Shown here: positions 7,747-17,000 of the stretch, in pieces | Numbering within the stretch: position 1 is the stretch's first letter | Layout of the letters: each line of letters begins with the position of its first letter | Assembly (NCBI RefSeq): GCF_900163755.1 | Contig: NZ_FUKI01000057.1 | Coordinates: 5,247 to 69,246, forward strand | Origin: Crenothrix polyspora | Lineage (GTDB): Bacteria > Pseudomonadota > Gammaproteobacteria > Methylococcales > Methylomonadaceae | DNA: 64,000 nucleotides | Direction of reading: 5' to 3' | Made by a program: the position numbers and the translations under genes | The notes under the pieces: model-generated | The model's input: the letters and a program-made list of their open reading frames with translations, nothing else | What the model was told of the DNA's origin: nothing | Databases searched by the model: none

Positions 7747-8620
7747 TAAAACACCCCGCTCGGTAGCAGAAAGAAAAAATATTGATGCTACCCAAGATGT
7801 TGGTGAGCGCGTCCAAAAAGTCTTAGCGCGAGGTGGCATTGGATCGCGTAGAGAGATTGAAGTATGGATTAGTGAAGGCCGATTAAAGCTAAATGGTAGC
7901 GTCGTTAAATTGGGTGATCGCTTAAATGTCGGCGACCATCTACTGCTTAATGATCGTTTAGTTAACTGGCAAAAATTTGCAATTCAACCAACGCGGGTAT
8001 TACTGTATCACAAGCCTGCCGGTGAAGTGGTAACACGCCGTGATCCTCAAGGTCGGCCGATTGTATTTACTCAATTACCTAAATTGGCCACCGCGCGGTG
8101 GATTGCCGTAGGTCGCTTGGATATTAATACCTCAGGTTTGTTATTGGTCACTAATAATGGCGAACTCGCCAATCGTTTAATGCACCCGTCATCACAAATC
8201 GAGCGCGAATACGCAGTGCGCGTGTTAGGCGAGGTATCTGATGCCATCATCGAAAAACTGAAAAAAGGCGTGGAACTGGAAGACGGTATTGCCAAATTTG
8301 ACGACATTAAATTCTATGCGGGTGAAGGCGCTAACAAATGGTATTACGTCACGGTCAGTGAAGGCCGAAATCGCTTGGTGAGACGTTTATGGGAATCGCA
8401 AGCTGTGGTGGTAAGCCGTTTAATTCGGGTACGTTATGGACCGATTGTGTTACCGGAGCGCTTAAAAAATCACTCTTTTTATGAAATTACTGACAAAGAA
8501 TTAGATTTACTGTTTGAATTTGCAAAACTTGACAAAACAGATGCTGAAGTTGTCGACAAAGCGCAGAGCATTAAACCCAGCAAGCCACATAAAATCAGGC
8601 CTCGTATTCACAAACCTTAA
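7679..8620 (+). CDS. rluB: 23S rRNA pseudouridine synthase RluB
   Basis: 313-residue RsuA/RluB-family enzyme that isomerises a uridine of 23S rRNA (U2605 in E. coli). An S4 RNA-binding domain (VQKVLARGGIGSRREIE..., about 44-105) precedes the catalytic domain with the conserved GRLDINTSGLLLVTNNGELANRLMHPS region (about 142-168), whose Asp is the catalytic nucleophile. The start GTG 7679 lies inside scpB, and the first ~35 residues are basic and low-complexity, so a start further in is possible. Its stop codon overlaps that of the convergent GGDEF gene (TTAA at 8617-8620). Confidence 0.92.
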   Translation: MKSRKPNKAPSKPESPRQKPSADKTPRSVAERKNIDATQDVGERVQKVLARGGIGSRREIEVWISEGRLKLNGSVVKLGDRLNVGDHLLLNDRLVNWQKFAIQPTRVLLYHKPAGEVVTRRDPQGRPIVFTQLPKLATARWIAVGRLDINTSGLLLVTNNGELANRLMHPSSQIEREYAVRVLGEVSDAIIEKLKKGVELEDGIAKFDDIKFYAGEGANKWYYVTVSEGRNRLVRRLWESQAVVVSRLIRVRYGPIVLPERLKNHSFYEITDKELDLLFEFAKLDKTDAEVVDKAQSIKPSKPHKIRPRIHKP

Positions 8621-9504
8621 TCAGTTAATACCACCTGATTTCTACCATTGGCTTTGGCTTTATACATGGCATGATCAGCACGCTTGATAAACGCATCAAA
8701 ACTGTCGTCACTGCGTAGCGTGCTAACGCCTAGACTAGCGGTAACTTTTATAGGTTTCTTATCGTACACAAGAATGTTACGCTCAATCTCTGAGCGAATT
8801 CTTTTGGCCAAAAGTTCAGCGTTTTTTAAACTCATCTGGTTAATCAAAATAACAAATTCTTCGCCACCAAAGCGGAACACGGTGTCGTTTTTACGTAAAT
8901 TTTCTTTAATCAGTTTGGCGACAGCTACCAGTGTACTGTCCCCGCAATCGTGTCCGTATTGGTCATTAATGGCTTTAAAATAATCAATGTCCAAAAAAAT
9001 AACCGATAAATGTGCGCTATTCAATTTTGCCCAATTCATTTCGTGCTTAACAGTATCATTAAATGAAACCCGATTAAGTGTTTGTGTTAACTCATCAGTG
9101 GCGGCCATTTTTAATGCTTTATGGTACAGCGTCGCATTTTTTAGCGGATACCGTAACGTACACAGTAAATTCTGAAATAAATCGAGTTCTGCATGAGTAA
9201 ATTCACGGTTACGCATTAAGGTAATTTCGCCGAGATCTTCGCCCTCAACCTTCAGCGGATAACTGCATAAATAATTACCCATTACGCCTTGTTTAATTTC
9301 CAAATCTAACAGTGTATTGCGATAAATGTAGGCATTGTGCGGAATAAGAGGGTGAATATTGCCACTGAAGAGCGTGAGTAATTTTTTAAACTCCAGTGTT
9401 GTTTGTAAAATATTGCTGAGCCCAAAACGCTGCTCATCAATCCTGTAATTGGCTTGAAAGCCGTTGTCACGGACAACTAACCGCTTTTGAGATATTTTGT
9501 TAAT
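8617..9504 (-). CDS. GGDEF-domain diguanylate cyclase with probable AUU start
   Basis: The C-terminal half (about residues 130-295) is a GGDEF domain making cyclic di-GMP from GTP. FGGEEF is intact, as are DIDYFKAIND and the terminal ADHAMYKAK motif. The reading frame is open without interruption up to about 9537, well beyond the first ordinary start (TTG 9301-9303). No ATG, GTG or TTG occurs in that extra stretch, but AAAGGAG (9512-9518) lies about seven bases before an ATT codon at 9502-9504. That start gives 295 residues with an N-terminal GAF-like region (FGLSNILQTTLEFKKLL...). No I-site (RxxD) is evident just before GGEEF. Confidence 0.82.
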   Translation of the reverse strand: MNKISQKRLVVRDNGFQANYRIDEQRFGLSNILQTTLEFKKLLTLFSGNIHPLIPHNAYIYRNTLLDLEIKQGVMGNYLCSYPLKVEGEDLGEITLMRNREFTHAELDLFQNLLCTLRYPLKNATLYHKALKMAATDELTQTLNRVSFNDTVKHEMNWAKLNSAHLSVIFLDIDYFKAINDQYGHDCGDSTLVAVAKLIKENLRKNDTVFRFGGEEFVILINQMSLKNAELLAKRIRSEIERNILVYDKKPIKVTASLGVSTLRSDDSFDAFIKRADHAMYKAKANGRNQVVLTD

Positions 9505-9660
9505 GACGGCGCTCCTTTTAATATGTCTTATAGTTACACATTAAATATAGCAAACTATACGAAATAGAAAAGGCAATGTTGACTAATTATATTTTTTGTA
9601 AGATATTTTCTGGTTTTACCAGCAGCTAGTCAGTATTTGTAAATACGCGCTATACAAACA

Positions 9661-9682
9661 CCGGACAGCAACGGCTGTCCGG
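9661..9682 (-). terminator. Hairpin downstream of htpX
   Basis: Perfect 9-bp stem (CCGGACAGC / GCTGTCCGG) with a 4-base loop, placed 14 bases after the htpX stop. It lacks a long T tract, so it may stabilise the mRNA end or terminate weakly. Confidence 0.6.
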
Positions 9683-9695
9683 TTAAGATTATTAT

Positions 9696-10571
9696 TTAGC
9701 CGTTGTTTTGTAATGCGGCAATGCGCTCTTCTAAAGGCGGATGGCTCATAAATAATTTACTAAAGCCACTGCCATTAATGCCGAAAGCTGCCAGTTGTCC
9801 TGGCAAATTAGGTGCTTCGTGACCGCGTTGTAAGGCGCGTAAGGCATTCACCATCTTGTCACGCCCCGCCAATAATGCACCACCGGCATCGGCTTTAAAT
9901 TCACGACGACGTGAAAACCACGCCACCAACATAGATGCCAAAAAGCCCAGTGCTATTTGTGCAACCATTTGCACAATATAATAGCCCATGCCTTGGCCGC
10001 GTTCGTTTTGAAAAACCGTCCGGTCAACCACATGGCCGATAACGGTGGCAAAAAAGTACACAAAGGTATTAACTACGCCCTGCATTAACGCCATTGTTAC
10101 CATATCGCCATTGGCAACGTGGGTGATTTCATGGCCGATGACAGCCTCGACTTCATCGGGGCTCATACTGTGTAACAACCCCGTACTTACTGCTACTAAA
10201 GCACTGTTTTTGTTCATACCAGTTGCAAACGCATTAGGTTCTGGGGTGTTAAAAATACCCACTTCAGGCATACCAATACCCGCTTGTTGCGCTTGCCGAG
10301 TGACGACTTCAAGCAACCATTGCTCGGTCTGGTTTTGAGCGCGATCAATAACCTGCACGCCCATTGCTCTTTTGGCAGACCACTTAGACATTGCCAAAGA
10401 GATGACCGAACCGGTAACGCCTACGATAGCCGATGTCATCAATAATGACGTTAAATTAAGATTAATACCTTGCGCATCAAGTACGCCACCCAAACCTAAA
10501 ACATTGAAAACAATGCTAATAACAATCATTATTGCAATGTTGGTTGCTAAAAAAAGAATGATTCGCATCAT
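9696..10571 (-). CDS. htpX: Membrane zinc protease HtpX
   Basis: 291-residue M48 family protease of the inner membrane that degrades misfolded membrane proteins together with FtsH. Two N-terminal membrane segments (about 4-24 and 38-60) precede the catalytic domain with HEITH at 147-151 and a later hydrophobic pair (about 160-180, 200-220), and the third zinc ligand in REFKADAGGA. Length matches gammaproteobacterial HtpX. GAGG occurs just before the ATG. Regulated by envelope stress in other species; no Cpx box was identified here. Confidence 0.94.
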   Translation of the reverse strand: MMRIILFLATNIAIMIVISIVFNVLGLGGVLDAQGINLNLTSLLMTSAIVGVTGSVISLAMSKWSAKRAMGVQVIDRAQNQTEQWLLEVVTRQAQQAGIGMPEVGIFNTPEPNAFATGMNKNSALVAVSTGLLHSMSPDEVEAVIGHEITHVANGDMVTMALMQGVVNTFVYFFATVIGHVVDRTVFQNERGQGMGYYIVQMVAQIALGFLASMLVAWFSRRREFKADAGGALLAGRDKMVNALRALQRGHEAPNLPGQLAAFGINGSGFSKLFMSHPPLEERIAALQNNG

Positions 10572-10675
10572 AAGTAAATCCTCGTTAAGTTAATGTATCG
10601 TAAAAGGGTAGCTTAATAAAAGTCAGGTAATATTCAAACGCTCCTTAACGTAATAATGGGGGTAATCTTTTATTT

Positions 10676-11815
10676 ATGAAAGACATGGTGTGTATTTTTA
10701 TGAAAAAAATAATGTTTGCCTTGCTTTTATTTAACACAAGTTTAGTTTTTGCACAACCTGACACCTATCAAACACTGATAAAACAGTTGCACGTTCCTGA
10801 GGGCTTTTCGTTATCTGTTTATGCTGATAACTTACCGGGGGCACGTAGCTTGACATTAGCTGACAACGGTGTCGTTTTTGTCGGCACAGGGCAAGAAGGC
10901 CAGGTATATGCCATCCAAGACACTAACGCCGATGGTAAGGCCGATAAACGTCATATTATCGCCACAAAATTAATGATGCCTAATGGGGTAGCATACCAAG
11001 AAGGTACCTTATTTGTAGCAGAGGTTAATCGTATCACGCGTTATGATCATATTTTAGAGCATTTAAATAACCCGCCCAAACCAGTGGTAATTTATGACCA
11101 ATTGCCTTCAGACCCGCATCATGGCTGGAAATATTTGCGCTTTGGTCCCGATGGAATGCTTTATACTGCGGTGGGTGCGCCGTGCAATATCTGTAAACCT
11201 AAAGAAGCCATTTACACATCTTTGGTGCGCTTAAATCCGGATGGTAGTCAATTTGAAATTATTGCCATTGGTATTCGTAATACCGTAGGTTTTGATTGGC
11301 AACCAGGTACCAAAACTTTGTTTTTTACTGATAATGGCCGTGATTATTTAGGTGACGATGCGCCCGCCGATGAGCTGAATCGTTGGTTGACTGTCGGTGA
11401 ACATTTTGGTTTCCCGTATTTTCATGCCGGTGATATTGCTGATCCCATAATGACCACGGATAAAAAAATATCCGACTTTACTCCGCCCGCCTGGAAGTTT
11501 AAAGCCCATGTCGCGCCTTTAGGCGCACGGTTTTACCGTGGCGATCAGTTTCCGCCACCGTATAAAAATCAATTATTTGTAGCGCAACATGGCTCATGGA
11601 ATCGTAGCAAACCAGATGGCTATCGTATTGCCTTAGTTAAATTCGATCACGATCTTCCTATTGCTGAAGACGTTTTTATTGACGGCTGGTTAGACAAGAA
11701 CGATAAGGTTTTAGGTCGGCCAGTTGATGTTTTGGAAATGCCCGACGGCAGCTTATTAATCAGTGACGATCAACTGGGTGTTATTTATCAAGTAAAATAC
11801 ACAGGAAAGCGATGA
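10676..11815 (+). CDS. Exported PQQ-dependent sugar dehydrogenase-like (sorbosone dehydrogenase family)
   Basis: Six-bladed beta-propeller protein of the soluble glucose/sorbosone dehydrogenase family (YliI-like). An N-terminal signal peptide (MKKIMFALLLFNTSLVFAQ) is followed by LHVPEGFSLSVYADNLPGARSL, HHGWKYLRFGPDGMLYTAVGAPCN, GIRNTVGFDWQPGT, and AQHGSWNRSKPDGYRI. Such enzymes oxidise aldoses or sorbosone with PQQ in the periplasm, but substrates are rarely known. The likelier start may be ATG 10700, which gives a cleaner signal peptide than 10676. It overlaps the NUDIX gene by four bases (ATGA). Confidence 0.82.
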   Translation: MKDMVCIFMKKIMFALLLFNTSLVFAQPDTYQTLIKQLHVPEGFSLSVYADNLPGARSLTLADNGVVFVGTGQEGQVYAIQDTNADGKADKRHIIATKLMMPNGVAYQEGTLFVAEVNRITRYDHILEHLNNPPKPVVIYDQLPSDPHHGWKYLRFGPDGMLYTAVGAPCNICKPKEAIYTSLVRLNPDGSQFEIIAIGIRNTVGFDWQPGTKTLFFTDNGRDYLGDDAPADELNRWLTVGEHFGFPYFHAGDIADPIMTTDKKISDFTPPAWKFKAHVAPLGARFYRGDQFPPPYKNQLFVAQHGSWNRSKPDGYRIALVKFDHDLPIAEDVFIDGWLDKNDKVLGRPVDVLEMPDGSLLISDDQLGVIYQVKYTGKR

Positions 11816-12414
11816 AAAAACAGTTTGAAATTATCAACAAAGACATTGTTTATAATGGTTTTTTTCGGATGGAAAAATACCGGCTAAAGCATACGCTGTA
11901 TGGCGGTGGCTGGAGCGAAGAAATCAGCCGCGAGTTATTTGTGCGCGGCAGTTGTGTGGCGGTTTTACTGTATGATCCTAGTGCGGATAAAGTAGTGTTA
12001 ATTGAACAATTTCGCGCTGGCGCAATGATTCGTCCTGAACAAGCCTGGTTAATTGAAATTGTTGCCGGTGCTATTGAAGCCGGAGAAAGCGCTGAACAAG
12101 TGGCGTATCGAGAATCATGGGAAGAGGCGGGCTGTGAAATACAGGCATTAATCACAATTAGCGAATTTTACACCACGCCAGGCGGGGCATCGGAGCGAAT
12201 TACTTTGTTTTGTGGCAAAGTAGAAAGCTCTAAAATTGGTGGTGTGCATGGTTTAGATGAAGAGCATGAAGATATTTTGGTCACTGCCGTACCGTTTGAA
12301 GAAGCGTATCACAAGGTACAAATCGGCGCGATAGAATCCGCTATTCCCATTATTGCTATACAGTGGTTGGCGCTGAACAGAGAGTCGTTACGGCAACAGT
12401 GGTTAATTAATTAG
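11812..12414 (+). CDS. nudF: ADP-ribose pyrophosphatase (NUDIX hydrolase, NudF type)
   Basis: 200 residues with an intact NUDIX box, GAIEAGESAEQVAYRESWEE (about 84-103, followed by AG), matching Gx5Ex7REUxEExGU. The upstream RGSCVAVLLYDPSADKVVLIEQFRAGA and downstream EFYTTPGGASERITLF regions are typical of NudF, which hydrolyses ADP-ribose to AMP and ribose 5-phosphate. Start overlaps the preceding stop (ATGA), so translation is probably coupled. Confidence 0.9.
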   Translation: MKKQFEIINKDIVYNGFFRMEKYRLKHTLYGGGWSEEISRELFVRGSCVAVLLYDPSADKVVLIEQFRAGAMIRPEQAWLIEIVAGAIEAGESAEQVAYRESWEEAGCEIQALITISEFYTTPGGASERITLFCGKVESSKIGGVHGLDEEHEDILVTAVPFEEAYHKVQIGAIESAIPIIAIQWLALNRESLRQQWLIN

Positions 12415-12493
12415 TCGCCTTAAGCTGGCGATAAAAAGTGCGCGTAGGTGTGCTATATTGCGTGTTCCCACATTAAAATAAAGGCCGTTATTT

Positions 12494-12877
12494 ATGCGAT
12501 TAACATCAGCACTGCTTTTTTTAGGTATGACTTTTACGGCGCATGCCGAAGTAAAATTAACTGAAAACGATATTTTAGGTGTATGGCAAATTGATTCCGA
12601 ATCGACCAGCAGCGACGGTACTCATGCCAAAAAACTTAATTCAACGTGGAATTTTCTTAAAGATGGCACTATGGAAGGCATAACCATTGATTCGGATGTT
12701 AACGCACGATCACCTGAAATGCGCGCGAGCATTACCTATTCCGTTGAAAATGGAAAACTTATTAAACAAACTATGCCAGGCAGATCAAAATTTGAAACCT
12801 GCACAGCGGTTGAAAAAAATGATCAGAAAATGACATTGGAATGCACTAATGTCTATTATTTTATGACTAAAAAATAA
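12494..12877 (+). CDS. Small exported protein, lipocalin-like, function unknown
   Basis: 127 residues with a clear signal peptide ending near THA-EVK (cleavage about residue 18). The mature part begins LTENDILGVWQIDSES and continues WNFLKDGTMEGI, a pattern of short beta strands like small lipocalin-type domains found in proteobacteria. Two cysteines (in FETCTAV and LECTNV) may form a disulfide in the periplasm. No partner gene is suggested by the surroundings. Confidence 0.7.
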   Translation: MRLTSALLFLGMTFTAHAEVKLTENDILGVWQIDSESTSSDGTHAKKLNSTWNFLKDGTMEGITIDSDVNARSPEMRASITYSVENGKLIKQTMPGRSKFETCTAVEKNDQKMTLECTNVYYFMTKK

Positions 12878-13231
12878 AACCACTTTGGGTCTTAATGCTA
12901 AAATTTTGGCAAGGTACTTATACCACTAAACCTTGCCAACCTACAGCACGTTGCCCAACAGCTAAAGTCGGAACACCTTCTCCACAGGGAGATTAAAAAC
13001 GGGAGCATTTCCGCTTGATTTTATAGCAATGCACGCCAAGTCACACTGACCCCATACGCACTCTGCTCAATACCACCCTTCTAAGAATTTTGATTCTCAA
13101 ACGATTCTGAACCAGATTTACGTACCTTCAAACACATTTAGCGCTAAATAAGGCTTAGAGCTGAATATTTACCTAAATTTGGATACAATGAAAATACACT
13201 GATCTTAAAACCCACAACCGAGTATCCTTGC
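12878..13231. other. Intergenic region before trpS with a 10-bp hairpin
   Basis: 354 bases without a recognisable gene. It contains an inverted repeat TTGGCAAGGT (12906-12915) / ACCTTGCCAA (12930-12939) with a 14-base loop but no following T tract, probably the transcript end of the small exported protein gene. A possible -10 (TACAAT, 13184-13189) for trpS has no good -35. No leader peptide with tandem Trp codons was seen. Confidence 0.5.
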
Positions 13232-14245
13232 ATGAGCAAACAGACTGTATTAACTGGCATCACCACCACTGGCACACCGCATTTAGGCAACTACGTGGGC
13301 GCAATACGCCCTGCCATTGCCGCCAGTAAAGATGCCAATGTCGCACCATTTTACTTTTTGGCCGATTATCACGCGCTTATCAAATGCCATGAGCCCGAAA
13401 AAGTGCGCCAGTCTAGCTTAGAAATTGCTGCCACCTGGCTGGCTTTAGGCCTTGATACCTCTAACGCGGTGTTTTACAGACAGTCCGACGTACCGGAAAT
13501 TATGGAATTAACCTGGATGCTTACCTGCGTAACCGCTAAAGGTTTAATGAACAGAGCCCACGCCTACAAAGCTTCGGTAGCCGATAACGAACACAACGGC
13601 GAAAATGATGCTGACAAAGGCATCAGTATGGGCTTGTTCAGCTATCCTGTGTTAATGGCCGCCGATATTTTAATGTTTAACGCTCATAAAGTACCGGTCG
13701 GTAAAGATCAAATCCAGCATATTGAAATGGCACGCGATATTGCCGCACGCTTCAATCATATTTACGGCGAGCATTTTGTGTTACCAGAAGCCATTATTGA
13801 TGCCAATACTGCAACTTTATCCGGTTTGGATGGTCGGAAGATGAGCAAAAGCTACAACAATACTATCCCTTTGTTTGAGCCGGAAAAAAAGTTGAAAAAA
13901 TTGATTAATAAAATCAAAACCAACTCGCAAGAACCCGGCGAACCCAAAGACCCTACCGATTGTACGCTATTCAGTATTTATCAAGCTTTTGCCACAGCCG
14001 AAGAAATTGCCGCCATAAAACAACGCTATGCCGATGGCATTGGCTGGGGTGACATGAAACAGCAATTGTTTGAGCTGATTAATACCCATGTTGCACCTGC
14101 CAGGGAGCATTACGATGAACTGATGCAAAAGCCACAACATATCGAAGAACAATTACAAGAAGGCGCACGTAAAGCCCGCGCCATCAGTGTGCCTTTTATT
14201 AAACAGCTGCGTGAGGCAGTGGGTATTTCCAGGATAGCATTGTGA
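13232..14245 (+). CDS. trpS: Tryptophan--tRNA ligase
   Basis: 337-residue class Ic aminoacyl-tRNA synthetase charging tRNA-Trp. The HIGH-like signature is TPHLGN (15-20) in [17 protein letters not shown], and KMSKS is at 203-207. DYHALI and the [30 protein letters not shown] segment form the ATP/Trp pocket. Length fits the bacterial enzyme. It overlaps the next gene by four bases. Confidence 0.95.
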   Translation: MSKQTVLTGITTTGTPHLGNYVGAIRPAIAASKDANVAPFYFLADYHALIKCHEPEKVRQSSLEIAATWLALGLDTSNAVFYRQSDVPEIMELTWMLTCVTAKGLMNRAHAYKASVADNEHNGENDADKGISMGLFSYPVLMAADILMFNAHKVPVGKDQIQHIEMARDIAARFNHIYGEHFVLPEAIIDANTATLSGLDGRKMSKSYNNTIPLFEPEKKLKKLINKIKTNSQEPGEPKDPTDCTLFSIYQAFATAEEIAAIKQRYADGIGWGDMKQQLFELINTHVAPAREHYDELMQKPQHIEEQLQEGARKARAISVPFIKQLREAVGISRIAL

Positions 14246-14958
14246 TAAGAAAAGAAAAATTTGGCGAGTGGCTACAAGAATCGTTGTTATTTGTGAAACT
14301 TGATCCGTGGATATGGTGTGGCTACACTGTAGCGGTCGGCCTTATTTTGTTAATTGGCACGCTGTCTTTAGCCTTGGGCATTGTATGTGCGGTAGCCTCG
14401 TTATTTGTTGGTGTGGGGGTGTGCAAATACATCGACATGCGACATAACAAAGAAACCAATCAACCGCTGTCTTGGGCGATTAAAAAAAGTCTGCCGTTAG
14501 CGTTGTTGGCCGGCATAGCCATTATGGCGTGCTGGTTTGCTTTTATGACGTTTAGTAACTTGTTGTCTGGTGAATACGGTAAAATTTTAGATTTTTTCTT
14601 GCAATTAGATTTTTCCGACTTGCATATTAAACGTAGAACGGTGCGGGAAATTTCTAGCCAATTTTATGACTACGCTAGCGTTGCCTTAATGTTTACGTTA
14701 CTAATGCTGTGTACACTGGCCAATTGGTTCAGTTATCCACTGATGTTATTTCAGGATTACGGATTGAGTCGCGCTAAAGACCTTGGTATCAGCACGCTGG
14801 CCACACGCAAAAAAGCTTTCTATAACATGCTCGGTTTTATCTTTTTTGAAGCGCTGATGTGTGGTGGATTAACACCTTTATTAACACCCGTGCTGTATAT
14901 GCTGACCTCGACATTAATGTACGTGTCTTATAAGCATCTTTTTGAAATTAAAGCTTAA
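14242..14958 (+). CDS. Multi-pass inner-membrane protein, function unknown
   Basis: 238 residues with about six predicted membrane segments in two clusters (about 25-65, 80-105, 145-175, 190-225). The segments around [22 protein letters not shown] resemble the 'BPSS1780' or DUF-type membrane proteins of proteobacteria, but I cannot name the family. Start GTG overlaps the trpS stop, so the two are co-translated, although no functional link to tRNA charging is evident. Confidence 0.7.
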   Translation: MIRKEKFGEWLQESLLFVKLDPWIWCGYTVAVGLILLIGTLSLALGIVCAVASLFVGVGVCKYIDMRHNKETNQPLSWAIKKSLPLALLAGIAIMACWFAFMTFSNLLSGEYGKILDFFLQLDFSDLHIKRRTVREISSQFYDYASVALMFTLLMLCTLANWFSYPLMLFQDYGLSRAKDLGISTLATRKKAFYNMLGFIFFEALMCGGLTPLLTPVLYMLTSTLMYVSYKHLFEIKA

Positions 14959-14979
14959 TTATTTACTGTACTGTAGAAA

Positions 14980-15016
14980 AGGCTTTAGCCGCAATATGGC
15001 GGAGTAAAGCCTGTTT
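14980..15016 (+). terminator. Terminator after trpS-membrane protein operon
   Basis: Stem AGGCTTTA (14980-14987) pairs with TAAAGCCT (15005-15012), with an additional inner CCGC/GGCG pairing, followed by GTTTT. It lies 21 bases after the stop and before the convergent IMPACT gene. Confidence 0.75.
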
Positions 15017-15052
15017 TGTAAGTAAAAATGCCAGAAAGCAACGAAAACGTCT

Positions 15053-15631
15053 TTAACTGTAGTGGGAAAATGACTGCAATAAAGTATCAACATGTTGCAC
15101 TGGCAATTGCACCAGCAACTGCACTTGACCAGAAAATTGTTGATTTATAACAATACCATCAAGTTTTTTTAACAGATACTCCAAAGGCTGCAACTGCTGG
15201 TAATCCAAAGTAAGTGGCACGTTTGCCATTTCAATATAAGGCACAATTTCAGCCGCTTCCAGCACATCTTTCGCCGTATTGCCATACGCACGCATTAATC
15301 CCCCTGCCCCCAACTTAATACCGCCGTAATAACGAATCACCACCACCAACACATTAATCAGATTTTTACCGTCAAGATGCTGAAAAATAGGTTTACCCGC
15401 GGTACCAGTGGGCTCTCCTGCATCATAAAAACGGTAGATAATGCCATTGTCGGTTTTAAGTCGGTAGGCAAACGCGATATGACTGGCATCAGCGTAATCA
15501 ATTGAAAACTGGTTAAGACTGATTTGTACATCTTGCACGCTATAACACGGCAATACCACACCGATAAATCGAGATTTTTTGAGCGTATTTTCAAGACTGT
15601 ATTTGATTTTTATACAACACGGTGTTGTCAT
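15053..15631 (-). CDS. IMPACT/YigZ family protein
   Basis: 192 residues of the UPF0029/IMPACT family. The signature is SHIAFAYRL...YRFYDAGEPTGTAGKPI...VLVVVIRYYGGIKLGAGGLMRAY (about 50-110), and a C-terminal DUF1949 ferredoxin-like domain follows. Bacterial YigZ has an unknown role, possibly translation or RNA related by analogy with eukaryotic IMPACT. It stands alone between hairpins. Confidence 0.9.
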   Translation of the reverse strand: MTTPCCIKIKYSLENTLKKSRFIGVVLPCYSVQDVQISLNQFSIDYADASHIAFAYRLKTDNGIIYRFYDAGEPTGTAGKPIFQHLDGKNLINVLVVVIRYYGGIKLGAGGLMRAYGNTAKDVLEAAEIVPYIEMANVPLTLDYQQLQPLEYLLKKLDGIVINQQFSGQVQLLVQLPVQHVDTLLQSFSHYS

Positions 15632-15957
15632 TTAAAAAAGCCAAGGTTATTTATAAATAATATGCCGCTGTGGTGTGGAAAAAACTCAGTGCCTGCATGG
15701 ATAGTATGTGTTCACTTCCCCCTTTTTCAAAGGAGGGAACTGAATAATTACCACGGATAATGTCTGCCATTAAATAATTGTCTAACTGATAATCCTGTAA
15801 AACTAAATGTTGATTCAGTTGCCATTAAGATAGTTGTGTTATATTTAAGCCGCTAAGGCATGTAAAAAACGGCGCTTTATCTCAACTGTAGCGTATTAAA
15901 CTGCCTATTACAGCTAAAGCGCAGTTAATCCATTTATAAACTAAAAAGGCTAAAACA
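15632..15957. other. Intergenic region between the IMPACT and OmpA-like genes
   Basis: 326 bases, divergent promoters expected. Holds an imperfect inverted repeat TTCCCCCTTT (15716-15725) / AAAGGAGGGAA (15729-15739) with one mismatch and a short loop. No gene recognised. Confidence 0.5.
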
Positions 15958-16725
15958 ATGATAAAAAAAATCTTGCTTGTTGGTATTAGCAGCAGCTTTC
16001 TATTAACAGCGTGCGTTACCGATCCTTATACAGGACAGTCTGGAATGAGTAAAACTGCCGCAGGCGGTGGTATTGGGGCTGTACTCGGTGCGGCGACAGG
16101 TACAGCATTTGGTGGTAACGATCTTAAAAATGCTGGCTGGGGCGCATTGGCAGGTGGCGCAGTAGGCGCGGCGGTAGGGGCTTATATGGATCATCAACAA
16201 AAAGAAATGCAGGCATCTTTGCAAGGCACCGGTATTGAAGTACAGCGTCTGTCTGACAATACTTTAAATCTCAATATGCCCAGCAGCATTACCTTTGGTT
16301 TTGATTCGTCAAATATCACCTCACAGGCAACAAGCGCTTTAGATTCGGTGGCTAACGTACTGAACAAATACCCTGACTCAACTATTACAGTAACGGGGCA
16401 TACAGACGATAAAGGTGCCGATAATTACAACCAAAATTTATCTGAAAGACGCGCATCCAGCGTTTCTGGCTATCTGTCTCAGCATGGTGTTAATGGCTCA
16501 CGCTTAAGCCAACAAGGTATGGGTGAAAGAATGCCCAAAATGGCCAATACCAGTGAAGAAAATCGCGCACAAAATCGCCGTGTAGAATTAGCCATTGTTG
16601 CCAATAATAATGCTGGGGCTCAGCAAGGCGGCTCTCAACAACAATACCAACAGCCACAGCAACAGCAGCAACCACAACAACCACAATATCAGCAGCAACA
16701 ACAATATCAACAACCTAGATATTAA
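15958..16725 (+). CDS. OmpA-family lipoprotein with glycine-zipper segment and Gln-rich tail
   Basis: 255 residues. A lipobox LLTAC puts the lipidated cysteine at residue 19. A glycine/alanine-zipper segment (GGIGAVLGAATGTAFGG ... AGGAVGAAVGAYMDHQ, about 38-80) is followed by an OmpA C-terminal peptidoglycan-binding domain with ITVTGHTDDKGADNYNQNLSERRA (about 141-164) and NRRVELAI. The architecture matches YiaD-type outer-membrane lipoproteins. The last ~37 residues are almost only Gln, Pro and Tyr, unusual for the family. Probably tethers outer membrane to peptidoglycan. Confidence 0.9.
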   Translation: MIKKILLVGISSSFLLTACVTDPYTGQSGMSKTAAGGGIGAVLGAATGTAFGGNDLKNAGWGALAGGAVGAAVGAYMDHQQKEMQASLQGTGIEVQRLSDNTLNLNMPSSITFGFDSSNITSQATSALDSVANVLNKYPDSTITVTGHTDDKGADNYNQNLSERRASSVSGYLSQHGVNGSRLSQQGMGERMPKMANTSEENRAQNRRVELAIVANNNAGAQQGGSQQQYQQPQQQQQPQQPQYQQQQQYQQPRY

Positions 16726-16795
16726 TAACTGAAAGCCACGCCAATAGTTAGTACTCGGCCAATCTTTATATGTCGGATATGTTCTGACCAACGTG

Positions 16796-16828
16796 AGACC
16801 TACGAGGTTTTAAAAACCTCGTAGGTCT
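16796..16828. repeat. Dispersed palindromic repeat, copy 1
   Basis: 33-base near-perfect palindrome: AGACCTACGAGGTTTT, one A, then its complement. Outer arms (TGTCGGATATGTT at 16771-16783 and AACATACGACA at 16832-16842) are also roughly complementary. The same arm-plus-palindrome sequence recurs at 28768-28812. It could also terminate the OmpA-like gene in either direction. Confidence 0.8.
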
Positions 16829-16851
16829 TTGCAACATACGACAGCACAAAA

Positions 16852-16953
16852 TTGTAGGGTAGATTCGCCGCTAGGCAATCCGCCCACAATACGTCTACTG
16901 GATGTTAATATGAGCATTGATTGGCGATTTGCTGGCGCGAAACCACCCTACAA
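16852..16953. repeat. MITE-like element with 9-bp terminal inverted repeats
   Basis: TTGTAGGGT (16852-16860) and ACCCTACAA (16945-16953) bound a 102-base non-coding segment with partial internal complementarity (ATTCGCC / GGCGCGA). The GTAGGGT end resembles short non-autonomous repeats common in proteobacterial intergenic regions. No transposase is inside. Confidence 0.5.
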
Positions 16954-17000
16954 GCGTTAGCTTAAATGGTAGCCCAAAATTAGATCAGTTTATATTTGAT

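Noticed and set aside
12878-13231. Trp attenuator or T-box upstream of trpS
   Set aside because: Only a plain 10-bp hairpin close to the upstream gene end; no leader peptide, no T-box sequence, and T-boxes are rare in this group.
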